From the NCBI RefSeq assembly GCF_001436555.1, contig NZ_AYZR01000008.1, forward strand, positions 432,753 to 496,752: 64,000 nucleotides of DNA. The letters run 5' to 3'. The DNA is from Lentilactobacillus senioris DSM 24302 = JCM 17472 (GTDB lineage Bacteria > Bacillota > Bacilli > Lactobacillales > Lactobacillaceae). The notes beneath the pieces were generated by a model. That model saw nothing but the letters and a program-made list of their open reading frames with translations. It was not told the origin of the DNA and did no database searches. Positions 27,440 through 35,964 of the stretch are shown one piece after another. Position 1 is the stretch's first letter; every line of letters begins with the position of its first letter. A program made the position numbers and the translations under genes.

Positions 27440-27982
27440 ATGATGAAGTCAATTACAGACTCATTTACGTTTAAAAAACTACGGACATTGGATATCGTGG
27501 TTTTAGGATTGTTACTGGCAGCTGGTTTAGTGTTAAATCAACTAACGTTTGGTACTCAATTCATTCAGTTAGGATTTGGTTTTGTAGTTACGGCACTAAT
27601 TGGTGCCTGGTACGGCCCGTGGTGGTCAGCGGCGGTAGCGGCCATTGCTGATATCGTGGGAACCATCTTAACTGGGGGCGTTTACTTTCCCGGTTTCACC
27701 GTTTCTGCCATCCTAGGCGCCGTTATTTACGGAATCTTTTTTTACCAACAAAAGGCAACTTGGGCTAATGTGATTATATCCCAACTCATTATTGCCGTAG
27801 TGGTCAATACGCTTTTAAACACATTGTGGCTAACTTTAATGTATAAAACTCCGTTTTGGGCTTTGGTATCTACTAGAATAGTTAAGGAAGTAATAATCAC
27901 TCCCATCCAAATTGTTATTTTATATTTGGTTTTAAACTCTCACATAATTAAAATATTAAATAATAGATTAAATACTAAATAA
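27440..27982 (+). CDS. folT: Folate ECF transporter substrate-binding subunit FolT
   Basis: Membrane S-component that binds folate and joins the shared energy-coupling factor module (EcfA, EcfA', EcfT, not in this window) for uptake. It has about six hydrophobic helices, with the segment ALIGAWYGPWWSAAVAAIADIVG typical of S-components (shown here in part) and a C-terminal RIVKEVIITPIQIVILY resembling FolT proteins. 180 residues is normal. The THF riboswitch upstream gives the specificity. Monocistronic between two terminators. Confidence 0.88.
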   Translation: MMKSITDSFTFKKLRTLDIVVLGLLLAAGLVLNQLTFGTQFIQLGFGFVVTALIGAWYGPWWSAAVAAIADIVGTILTGGVYFPGFTVSAILGAVIYGIFFYQQKATWANVIISQLIIAVVVNTLLNTLWLTLMYKTPFWALVSTRIVKEVIITPIQIVILYLVLNSHIIKILNNRLNTK

Positions 27983-27984
27983 AT

Positions 27985-28018
27985 AAAAAAGACAGGGCTA
28001 ATAGTCACTGTCTTTTTT
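27985..28018 (+). terminator. Terminator of folT
   Basis: 11-bp stem (27985-27995 with 28008-28018), 12-base loop, six T in the 3' arm and beyond. Confidence 0.88.
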
Positions 28019-28101
28019 ATTATAAGGCTTTTTGCTTATCAAATTTTTAAACTTTGATAATATATAAGTTAAGAATAATTATTAGTAAGGGGACAGGGGA
28101 A

Positions 28102-29769
28102 ATGAAAAGAAGACTGGAGGCTTCTCCAAAATTAAGAAATATATTTATTATTTTAGCAGTGGGATTAATTATTATTTCACCTCAAATTTTTCAACATGGC
28201 AATATAATGTTATATACTGACTCAATTTTTCATCTTAGCAGATTTTATGATACTTATATGCAAATCAAAGAACACAATTTTCAACCATTTATTATGATGT
28301 ATGGATTTAATAGTACTGGCCGCTACATAAACGTTTTTTACGGACCAATTTTGGCATACTTTAACGGTTTACTACTATTTATTTTAGGTTCATACTATAA
28401 ATTTCAATTATTAGCAAATTTTTTGGTAGTTATTTCAGCAGGGCTTAATTGCCTTTATATGCTTAAAGTAGGCAAAGTAAATCCTCAATTAAGACTATAT
28501 GCATCGATTCTTTACATGACATCATACGCTGTTTTTTCATGGGTTTTAAACTCAGAATTTATGGGGGTAGGAGCTGCTTTTATTCCCTTAGTAATTGCCG
28601 TTGGAATTAGAATGGCAACACAACCAAAGCAACCGGTTAAAATCAGTGAAATGGTAATTGCAGTCACCATTTTAATTCAGATTCATGTTTTATCGTCAGT
28701 GCTTTCTATTGTTTTTTTGATGATTACGTTTAGTTACTCACTATTTCAATCTACTACAAATAAGAAACAATTAATTAAAAACACAGTAATTGCAGCAGCA
28801 ATAACTATTATTTTAACCATCAATATTTGGTTACCATATATTGTTTTAAATACTCAAAATAGACTAATAAATCCTTTTCCATATGCAGATCCTCAGTCAC
28901 ATACTTTGAACTGGTCCGGAGCTGCGGTTTTATTAGTATCTTTAATTTGCATTTTGGGTTGTGCAGTACTATTTGTTAGTGTTAAAAATATTAACAATAA
29001 GTCAACAAAATTTTTGGGGTGGCTTGGTATCGTTACTTTAGTACTAGCATCCGGATTTTTTCCATGGAATTTATTATTTAAAACGTTCAAATTTCTATAC
29101 ATTCTTCAATTTCCATTTAGACTAGCGCCAATAGCGTTTTTATTATTAATTTATGTTGGTTTTATGACTTTACAAGAAATCAATTTAAACGAAACTGGAC
29201 AAAAATTTGTCATACTTGGACTTAGAGTCATGGTATGTGTAACAATTTTACAAGGTGTATCAGTATTTAACTCAATGTTAACTAAATGGAACAAAGCTAT
29301 CGTCACTTATCAAGGTCTTATGGTTAACAAAGCTAAAGATACACCATTTAAACTACAAAAAACATTTGCCAGTAAAGATCTAGGACAGCCATGGCAGCAA
29401 ATTGCTAAACCAGTGACCGATTATTTACCAGCTACAAAGCAAATGATTGCTTGGACTAATCCAGCGGCTAGTTCTAATGCTAAATTAGATAATGTACGTA
29501 AATTAGCTGATATATATACCAAAGTATATTTAAATACTAAGTTTAATAAACAAGTTAAACACGGACACATCGTAGTTACTTGGCATCAAAACCAAGCTGA
29601 GCCAGTAACGCTGCCAATCGCACATTATAAAGGAACTCGTTACGTCTTAAATAACCAAAAATTAACCGCTGGTCAAATTAAAACTGGTCAAGCTGGTGCT
29701 TCAGTAATTAATGGTCAAGCTGGTGATAACGAAGTTAAAATTAGTTATCATTTTGGTATTAATAGCTAA
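28102..29769 (+). CDS. Polytopic membrane protein, PTPS-related / GT-C-like, function unknown
   Basis: A 555-residue protein with about ten transmembrane helices between residues 10 and 390 and a C-terminal extracellular region of about 170 residues rich in Lys, Thr, Gln and Ala. It resembles proteins labelled 6-pyruvoyl-tetrahydropterin synthase-related membrane proteins, which are not pterin enzymes but look like GT-C glycosyltransferases. The early segment YTDSIFHLSRFYDTY, with an acidic residue in the first outer loop, fits that. The ATG at 28102 has an AGGGGA site; the TTG at 28054 has none. Codon and base use are more AT-rich than the neighbours, suggesting transfer. No partner gene adjoins it. 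Confidence 0.6.
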   Translation: MKRRLEASPKLRNIFIILAVGLIIISPQIFQHGNIMLYTDSIFHLSRFYDTYMQIKEHNFQPFIMMYGFNSTGRYINVFYGPILAYFNGLLLFILGSYYKFQLLANFLVVISAGLNCLYMLKVGKVNPQLRLYASILYMTSYAVFSWVLNSEFMGVGAAFIPLVIAVGIRMATQPKQPVKISEMVIAVTILIQIHVLSSVLSIVFLMITFSYSLFQSTTNKKQLIKNTVIAAAITIILTINIWLPYIVLNTQNRLINPFPYADPQSHTLNWSGAAVLLVSLICILGCAVLFVSVKNINNKSTKFLGWLGIVTLVLASGFFPWNLLFKTFKFLYILQFPFRLAPIAFLLLIYVGFMTLQEINLNETGQKFVILGLRVMVCVTILQGVSVFNSMLTKWNKAIVTYQGLMVNKAKDTPFKLQKTFASKDLGQPWQQIAKPVTDYLPATKQMIAWTNPAASSNAKLDNVRKLADIYTKVYLNTKFNKQVKHGHIVVTWHQNQAEPVTLPIAHYKGTRYVLNNQKLTAGQIKTGQAGASVINGQAGDNEVKISYHFGINS

Positions 29770-29923
29770 ACCTTGAAATTTTAATAGGTAGTTTGAGAGG
29801 GACAGATTAATATATATTTTACTTTACATAATATATATTATCCGAAGTGGACGTATAGAAATTTATTCCCCCGTTAACCCCCCTGAAGAAAATATTTTTC
29901 AGTTTGGTAACAAAAATCAATTT

Positions 29924-29937
29924 AGCAAACGCTTTCT
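29924..29937. promoter_or_regulatory. Catabolite-responsive element (cre) before the permease
   Basis: On the minus strand AGAAAGCGTTTGCT matches the cre consensus TGWAANCGNTWNCA at 12 of 14 positions, with both mismatches at the outer ends. It overlaps the presumed -35 of the permease promoter, so CcpA would repress. Confidence 0.65.
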
Positions 29938-29946
29938 TATATCATT

Positions 29947-29952
29947 TATAAT
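29947..29952 (+). promoter_or_regulatory. -10 element of the permease gene
   Basis: TATAAT with its expected -35 region inside the cre. The 29770-30080 gap holds this, the cre, an AT-only inverted repeat (29808-29840) and a second dyad (30013-30033); nothing else was seen. Confidence 0.5.
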
Positions 29953-30012
29953 AATTTTTTTCAATCTGATTGAATTTCGTCACCAAAAAGTCTAAAATAC
30001 CCGTGTTGCTAT

Positions 30013-30033
30013 TTTTTAAGTCGTACTTAAAAA
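30013..30033. repeat. 9-bp inverted repeat in the permease leader
   Basis: TTTTTAAGT-CGT-ACTTAAAAA is a perfect dyad about 50 bases before the permease start and downstream of the presumed transcription start. It is a candidate operator for an unlinked regulator. Confidence 0.5.
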
Positions 30034-30080
30034 TAATGCAGACTATTAGAAATTATTTAGAGAGAAATGAGAGTGAACTT

Positions 30081-31436
30081 ATGCCTTTTGTTGTATTGAT
30101 TTTAGGTATTTTGCTGTTGTTGTTCTTAATCATTAAGTTCAAGCTGAATACCTTCGTTTCCCTTGTTGTAACTGCCATTGTAGTTGGTCTTGGATTAGGA
30201 ATGAATCCAGCCCATATTGCAGATTCCATTAAAACTGGGATTGGTGGTTCCCTTGGTGAACTAGCCATTATCTTTGGCTTTGGTGCCATGGTTGGTCGTT
30301 TGGTTTCAGATGCCGGTGGTTCCTATCGAATCGCCAAAACTCTAATTGATAAATTTGGTAAAAAACGACTTCAATTAGCGATCGTTTTAGCTTCATTTAT
30401 CATCGGAATGTCACTATTCTTCGAAGTTGGCTTGGTATTATTAACTCCAATCGTGTTTGCGGTTGCCTTGGAAGCAGATGTACCATTCGTGTACCTTGGA
30501 ATTCCAATGGCTACAGCACTATCAGCCACTCAAGGATTTTTGCCTCCACAACCAGCTCCAACCGCGGTAGCAACTGCTTTGGGTGCTAACATTGGTCAAA
30601 TGCTTTTGTACGGAATTATCGTAGCCATTCCATGTGTGATCATTGCTGGTCCACTGTACACTAAGTTAGCTCAAAAATGGGTTCCAGAAGCCTTTGTAGT
30701 AAAGAAGAGCTTACCAGCTTTTGGGGAAATCAAGGAATTTGATTTAAAAGATACTCCTAGTTTTGGTTTATCCGTTTTAACCTCATTATTCCCTGTTATC
30801 TTCATGGCAATTTCTACTATCTACACTATGATCTTCATGGGTGGTAAAACCCCTGCTAACCCACATGGCTTAGACGCTATCGTGGTAATGCTTGGTAACC
30901 CAATGATTGCCATGGTAATTGCTTTGCTATTTGCCATTTGGTCAATGGGCTTTCATCGTAATAAGAGCATGAGCGAAATTACCGTTACCATTACTGAAGC
31001 CATCAAATCCATTGCTATGCTCTTGATGATTATCGGTGGTGGTGCCGCCTTCAAACAAATTTTAATTGATGGTGGTGTTGGTAAAGCTGTTCAAGACCTT
31101 ATGATGCACACTAACCTTTCACCTATTATCTTAGGCTGGTTAATCGCCGTTATTTTACGGGCTTCATTAGGTTCAGCTACGGTTGCTGGTATGACCGCTG
31201 CTGGATTGGTTACTCCATTAATGAACAGTTTAGGCGCAGATCCAATCATGATGGCTTTAGCTATCGGTGCCGGATCACTTGCGTTATCTCACGTTAATGA
31301 TGCTGGTTTCTGGATGTTCCAAGAATACTTCGATATTTCAGTTAAGCAAACTATGCAAATCTGGACCGTCCTAGAAACAATTATTTCTGTTGTTGGTTTA
31401 TTGATGGTCTTATTACTAAACACTATCTTGCATTAA
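30081..31436 (+). CDS. gntP: Gluconate:H+ symporter family (GntP) permease
   Basis: A 451-residue transporter with about 12-14 membrane helices. The N-terminus from the ATG at 30081 (MPFVVLILGILLLLFLI followed by KFKLNTFVSLVV) matches the family start; the longer frame from 29970 adds an unrelated N-terminus and is rejected. GntP signatures include GSLGELAIIFGFGAM, FLPPQPAPTAVATALGAN and LSHVNDAGFW. It probably imports gluconate or another sugar acid. No gluconate kinase, dehydrogenase or regulator gene adjoins it. A cre suggests glucose repression. Confidence 0.9.
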   Translation: MPFVVLILGILLLLFLIIKFKLNTFVSLVVTAIVVGLGLGMNPAHIADSIKTGIGGSLGELAIIFGFGAMVGRLVSDAGGSYRIAKTLIDKFGKKRLQLAIVLASFIIGMSLFFEVGLVLLTPIVFAVALEADVPFVYLGIPMATALSATQGFLPPQPAPTAVATALGANIGQMLLYGIIVAIPCVIIAGPLYTKLAQKWVPEAFVVKKSLPAFGEIKEFDLKDTPSFGLSVLTSLFPVIFMAISTIYTMIFMGGKTPANPHGLDAIVVMLGNPMIAMVIALLFAIWSMGFHRNKSMSEITVTITEAIKSIAMLLMIIGGGAAFKQILIDGGVGKAVQDLMMHTNLSPIILGWLIAVILRASLGSATVAGMTAAGLVTPLMNSLGADPIMMALAIGAGSLALSHVNDAGFWMFQEYFDISVKQTMQIWTVLETIISVVGLLMVLLLNTILH

Positions 31437-31449
31437 TTTAATGCCAATA

Positions 31450-31483
31450 AAAAACCCCTTAACTTAAGTGTTAAGGGGTTTTT
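31450..31483. terminator. Bidirectional terminator between gntP and ppaC
   Basis: Perfect 14-bp stem (31450-31463 with 31470-31483), 6-base loop, A and T runs. Confidence 0.92.
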
Positions 31484-31492
31484 ATTAGCTTT

Positions 31493-32419
31493 TTAGTTTA
31501 AAGCGTCAGTTAATTGTGGTACTACTTGTTTTTTACGAGAAACAACGCCTGGTAAGTCCATAACGTTATCAGTTAGCTTAGCAGCAAAAGCCTTTTCAAC
31601 TGCAGCGGTTGGTTCACCAACTACAATCATTTTAGAATTACTGTTTAAGATATCAGTAACCAATACTAAAAACAAATCATAGCCTTCGCTTTGAGCTTCA
31701 TTATTCATAGCCGTCATGATGCTTGATTGACGTTTTAAGACATCTTCAAAGTCAACTACGTTGATTTGGTCAATTCGCACGTTTTTGCCGTTAATATCGA
31801 AAGATTTGGCATCAGCATCGATTAATTCTTGATCACTCTTAGCATCAACGTTAGTACCAGCTTTAAGCATTTCAATACCGTATGATTTGTAATCTACATC
31901 AGCAATTTGAGCTAAAGCACGTAGAGCTTCTTTATCTTTATCAGTAGTAGTTGGTGACTTCAAAAGTAAAGTATCTGAAATAATAGCAGACATCATCAAA
32001 CCAGCCAATTTAACTGGAATTTTAACGTCTTTTTCAGCAAACATATTAGTTAAAATGGTGCTGGTACAACCAACTGGTTCTGCTCGGTATTCCAATGGTT
32101 GATCAGTATTGAAATTAGCAATTCGGTGGTGGTCAACTACGTGAGTGACTTGAACTGATTCAATATCTGAAACACTTTGTTGGAATTCATTATGATCCAC
32201 CAACATTACAGCATCTACTTCTGGCTTCACAGTGGTAACAACCCGTGGAGTTGGTTCGTCAAAGTGGTTTAATACATAAGCTGTTTCAGCGTTAGGTTCA
32301 CCTAAGGCTACTGCTTCGGTGTCATAACCTAGTTGGTTTTGTAGGTACGAATATGCCTTGGCAGCAACAATCGCATCTGTATCAGGATTTTGGTGACCAA
32401 AAACAAGTTCTTTACTCAT
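31493..32419 (-). CDS. ppaC: Manganese-dependent inorganic pyrophosphatase
   Basis: Family II (DHH) pyrophosphatase, which drives biosynthesis by hydrolysing pyrophosphate. Metal-binding motifs are [11 protein letters not shown] at the N-terminus, MLVDHNE and VDHHRI. The DHHA2 C-terminal substrate-binding domain ends with [10 protein letters not shown]. 308 residues is normal. It lies 14 bases after the LysR gene and may be cotranscribed with it; a terminator follows. Confidence 0.95.
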   Translation of the reverse strand: MSKELVFGHQNPDTDAIVAAKAYSYLQNQLGYDTEAVALGEPNAETAYVLNHFDEPTPRVVTTVKPEVDAVMLVDHNEFQQSVSDIESVQVTHVVDHHRIANFNTDQPLEYRAEPVGCTSTILTNMFAEKDVKIPVKLAGLMMSAIISDTLLLKSPTTTDKDKEALRALAQIADVDYKSYGIEMLKAGTNVDAKSDQELIDADAKSFDINGKNVRIDQINVVDFEDVLKRQSSIMTAMNNEAQSEGYDLFLVLVTDILNSNSKMIVVGEPTAAVEKAFAAKLTDNVMDLPGVVSRKKQVVPQLTDALN

Positions 32420-32433
32420 AATATGAATCTCTC

Positions 32434-33417
32434 CTATTTTGTTTTATCTTTTGTAGCTATTTTTTCGAGCCTACTTAAATAATCCTCGTCTTTGAGGTAT
32501 TTGTCAAAGGCATCTAAGAAAAATTTAATTCGTGGAATTTCATTTTTGTTTTTCCGGAATACAAAACTTAGATCAAGTTGGACTTTAGGTTCCAAGGTAG
32601 TCATCCAAGTATTTTGTTGTTCCAAAAAGTCAGAATTAATTCCCTTTAAAAAAGATACTGGTAACGCCGTTGCTGTATTAGCATGAATGGCGAAATTTAA
32701 TAATTGTTCTGGCAACGTAAAGCGACCAGCGATTTTAGGAAAATCTACCATTTGATTCTTAAACGCATCGTGTAAAGTTGCATTTAAGAAATAGTTTTGT
32801 GGATAAATAACCCATGGCGAATCGGTTACGTCCTTAAACCGAATATATTTGCGATCTTTTAATTCTGGTTGGTGGTGAACATACATTAGTTCATCGGATA
32901 GTATTTTTTTAGAACTGTAAGGTTGCCAGTTTTTAATTGATGAATCTGGCAAGTACATAATGGCTAAATCAATCTTATTATTTTCTAGATTTTCCCAAAT
33001 TTCTTTTCTAGTTAACATGTGAAAAGAAATGGTTAAATCTGGGTATTCTTTATATAACTCAATTGCAAATGCTTGTAAAACTCGCGTTTCAATTGATGCT
33101 AAAATACCTAAATTGATTTCACCAGTTGTCTCACTAGATGACTGTTGAATTTCATCAGTAGCTTCGTTTAGCAATTCATAAATATCATGTGTAGTTCTCA
33201 ACATGGTATGCCCAGCTTCAGTTAAACGTAGCTTTTTACCTACTGAATAAAATAACGGTGCCCCTACTGTGCGTTCTAATTTTTTAATTTGTTGTGTTAA
33301 CGCAGGTTGAGTAATTCCTAAAATTTGAGCAGCCTGCGTGTAATTCATAGTATCCGATAATTGTAGAAAATAACTTAATGTCTTAGAAGAAAAAATATTT
33401 TCTTGAGTTGTTTTCAT
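32434..33417 (-). CDS. LysR-family transcriptional regulator
   Basis: A 327-residue regulator with the N-terminal LysR helix-turn-helix (about residues 8-66: [19 protein letters not shown] and [18 protein letters not shown]) and a periplasmic-binding-like effector domain. The ATG at 33417 has GGAGG nine bases upstream; a TTG two codons earlier is too close to it. It is transcribed from 33465-33493 into ppaC. Target and co-inducer are unknown; there is no divergent target gene, since parC upstream runs the same way. Confidence 0.88.
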   Translation of the reverse strand: MKTTQENIFSSKTLSYFLQLSDTMNYTQAAQILGITQPALTQQIKKLERTVGAPLFYSVGKKLRLTEAGHTMLRTTHDIYELLNEATDEIQQSSSETTGEINLGILASIETRVLQAFAIELYKEYPDLTISFHMLTRKEIWENLENNKIDLAIMYLPDSSIKNWQPYSSKKILSDELMYVHHQPELKDRKYIRFKDVTDSPWVIYPQNYFLNATLHDAFKNQMVDFPKIAGRFTLPEQLLNFAIHANTATALPVSFLKGINSDFLEQQNTWMTTLEPKVQLDLSFVFRKNKNEIPRIKFFLDAFDKYLKDEDYLSRLEKIATKDKTK

Positions 33418-33464
33418 TGACAAGTGCCTCCCCCAGTTGGAACAGAATTTATTTTGCTGACCAT

Positions 33465-33493
33465 AATATAATCTTTATCTTAATGACTGGCAA
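33465..33493 (-). promoter_or_regulatory. Promoter of lysR-ppaC
   Basis: On the minus strand TTGCCA (33493-33488), a 17-base spacer and TATATT (33470-33465), between parC and the LysR gene. Confidence 0.65.
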
Positions 33494-33511
33494 ACTATTA
33501 GTCCCATTAAA

Positions 33512-35950
33512 TTAATTAATTATCAATTCTAATAACTTAGGTTGAATCGAAATTGGTTGTCCCTCAGCATTAACATCGATAACAAAGGAGCCGTTAGAAT
33601 AACGTCCACCGTTACTAAACTCGTTAGGTAACAAGTCATGTTCCTTACTGTGATCGGTATAAACTACCAGTGGTGCATCAAGTTGGTTAATAACGGTAAA
33701 ATCGACTACCCGATGAGGATCATTTTTAAGTTCGCGTAAAACTAGTACTCCTTTACGAGCCCTTGAGGTAGGTGCAACTTCGCTCACCTTCATCTTCTTA
33801 AATGCTCCTCTTTGAGTAATCAATCCAACAGACTGATCTTCACTAACAATTTGAACGTTAGTTACCCAATCACTGCTCAAATTCATTGATTTAACTCCAG
33901 TTGTTCTAGCCCCATTCACCGGAATTTCAGCTAAATCAAAACGCAATGCATAGCCCAAATGAGAAATTAACATTACAGACATATCATCAGTTGGTTGAGG
34001 CAAGTAAGTAACGTTAATTACCTTAGCAGTAGGTGTCTTTAATTTTTCATAGACAAACGCGTGCTTTTTATATGTGCGCCCTGGTGTAAGACTTTCAAAC
34101 GCTACTCGCTTAATATAGCCATCATCAGTAGCAATTAAAAACTCACCAGTTTCTTTCAAGCTCTTAAATGAGTACGTCGCAATTACCATTTCATCGGACT
34201 CTAGTCCAACGGTTTGGGAAAGGTGCTCTCCGGTATCTTTCCAACGAACATCGCTTATTTCAAAGACCGGCCGATAAATCAAGTTACCCTTATTAGTAAA
34301 CATCAACAAGTGATCGCGAGTATTAACCTTAGCTAAAAAGACAGGATGATCAAAATCTTGCAAGCCATTTTCTTCACCATTAGAAGCAGTATATGAACGA
34401 ATACTACTCCGCTTTAAGTAACCTTGTTGACTAACCAAGACAATTACATCTTCGTCAGGTACCGTTACCGTTTTACTAATCTTGAGATCAGCTACTTTAG
34501 CTTGAATTTCGGTCATTCTAGGTTGCCGGAACTGTTTACTGATCTGCTTAAGTTCTTTAGCCAAAATGCGATTTAATTCATTATCATCAATAAGAATTAA
34601 TTGATCAGCTTCAATTCTAGCAGCCAAATCAGCAGCTTCTTTTTCTAACTGAGTTACGTCAGTATTAGTTAATCGGTAAAGTTGTAACGCTACAATGGCA
34701 TCAGCCTGAACGGTAGAAAATTCGTACGCTTTAACCAAATTATCTCGGGCATCCTTACGATTTTTGCTGGCTCGAATGGTTTTGATTACTTGGTCTAGAA
34801 TTGATAGAGCTTTAATTAGTCCTTGAACAATATGTTGTCGATCTTGAGCTTTTTTCAGATCGTATATCGTTCGCTTCTTAATTAATTCTTGTTGAAATTC
34901 TAGGTAAGAGATCAACATGGTCTTCAATGATACCCGTTCGGGCCGCATATGATTAATTGCCACCATGTTAAAAGTATATGAAACTTGCAGATCAGTATTT
35001 TTAAATAGGTAGTTCAAAATTCCATTAGAATCAACATCACGCTTAAGTTCTACCACAATCGTTAACCCATCACGATCACTTTCGTCACGCACTTCAGCAA
35101 TTCCATCAATTTTTTTATTAATCCGAATTTCATCAATTCGTTTGACTAACTGAGCCTTGTTAACTTCGTAGGGAATTTCTGTAATTACAATTTGGCTTTT
35201 ATTCCCCCGAATAGACTTAATCTCGGTCTTTGAACGCACTACCACCCGGCCATGTCCAGTTTCGTAAGCTTGACGAATACCATCCAATCCTTGAACGATT
35301 CCCCCGGTTGGGAAATCAGGACCAGCTACAAATTCCATTAATTTATCGGTTGAGGCATCAGGATGCTTCTGCAAATACAAAATTGCATCGATGACTTCAC
35401 CTAAATTATGAGGAGGAATATCGGTAGCGTATCCCGCTGAAATACCAGTAGAGCCATTAACCAGCAAGTTAGGGAATCTAGCTGGTAATACAGTAGGTTC
35501 GTATTCAGTATCATCAAAGTTTAAAACCCAGTCTACCGTTTCTTGATCAATGTCTCGTAACATTTCACCAGCAATTTTGCTTAACCGAGCCTCAGTATAT
35601 CGCATAGCAGCAGGAGGATCACCATCCATAGAACCATTGTTACCGTGCATTTCAATTAACGGTTCTCGAACCTTCCAATCCTGACTCATTCGGACTAACG
35701 CTTCATAAATTGAACTATCACCATGGGGATGAAAGTTACCCATAACGTTTCCGACTGACTTAGCAGACTTTCTAAAGCCTTTATCGTAGGTATTACCATC
35801 TTTATTCATGGCGTATAAAATCCGACGCTGTACCGGTTTTAATCCGTCTCGAATATCTGGTAAGGCTCGTTCTTGGATAATTGACTTGGAATAACGAGCA
35901 AATCGATCTCCCATTACGTCTTCTAAAGTTAAATTTTCAATTTTACTCAA
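33512..35950 (-). CDS. parC: DNA topoisomerase IV subunit A
   Basis: Breakage-reunion subunit of topoisomerase IV, which decatenates daughter chromosomes. The family N-terminus LEDVMGDRFARYSKSIIQER, the quinolone-resistance region HPHGDSSIYEALVRMSQ and the catalytic tyrosine in RYTEARLSKIAG are present. The C-terminal pinwheel repeats follow. The frame opens at a GTG (35962) that is itself part of the GAGGTG Shine-Dalgarno; the TTG at 35950 gives normal spacing and is preferred. It lies 14 bases after parE. Confidence 0.95.
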   Translation of the reverse strand: MSKIENLTLEDVMGDRFARYSKSIIQERALPDIRDGLKPVQRRILYAMNKDGNTYDKGFRKSAKSVGNVMGNFHPHGDSSIYEALVRMSQDWKVREPLIEMHGNNGSMDGDPPAAMRYTEARLSKIAGEMLRDIDQETVDWVLNFDDTEYEPTVLPARFPNLLVNGSTGISAGYATDIPPHNLGEVIDAILYLQKHPDASTDKLMEFVAGPDFPTGGIVQGLDGIRQAYETGHGRVVVRSKTEIKSIRGNKSQIVITEIPYEVNKAQLVKRIDEIRINKKIDGIAEVRDESDRDGLTIVVELKRDVDSNGILNYLFKNTDLQVSYTFNMVAINHMRPERVSLKTMLISYLEFQQELIKKRTIYDLKKAQDRQHIVQGLIKALSILDQVIKTIRASKNRKDARDNLVKAYEFSTVQADAIVALQLYRLTNTDVTQLEKEAADLAARIEADQLILIDDNELNRILAKELKQISKQFRQPRMTEIQAKVADLKISKTVTVPDEDVIVLVSQQGYLKRSSIRSYTASNGEENGLQDFDHPVFLAKVNTRDHLLMFTNKGNLIYRPVFEISDVRWKDTGEHLSQTVGLESDEMVIATYSFKSLKETGEFLIATDDGYIKRVAFESLTPGRTYKKHAFVYEKLKTPTAKVINVTYLPQPTDDMSVMLISHLGYALRFDLAEIPVNGARTTGVKSMNLSSDWVTNVQIVSEDQSVGLITQRGAFKKMKVSEVAPTSRARKGVLVLRELKNDPHRVVDFTVINQLDAPLVVYTDHSKEHDLLPNEFSNGGRYSNGSFVIDVNAEGQPISIQPKLLELIIN

Positions 35951-35964
35951 TTTGCTAGTCACCT

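Noticed and set aside
28102-29769. Pterin/folate synthesis role suggested by the PTPS-related family label and the adjacent folT
   Set aside because: The protein is a polytopic membrane protein without PTPS zinc-binding histidines, and terminators separate it from folT. The neighbourhood is probably coincidental.
29808-29840. AT-only 11-bp inverted repeat as a terminator of the membrane protein gene
   Set aside because: It has no GC pairs and no T run after it, so it is unlikely to terminate; AT-rich intergenic DNA often forms such repeats.
29970-30080. N-terminal extension of the permease
   Set aside because: It would add an unrelated stretch running through the leader dyad; the ATG at 30081 gives the family N-terminus.
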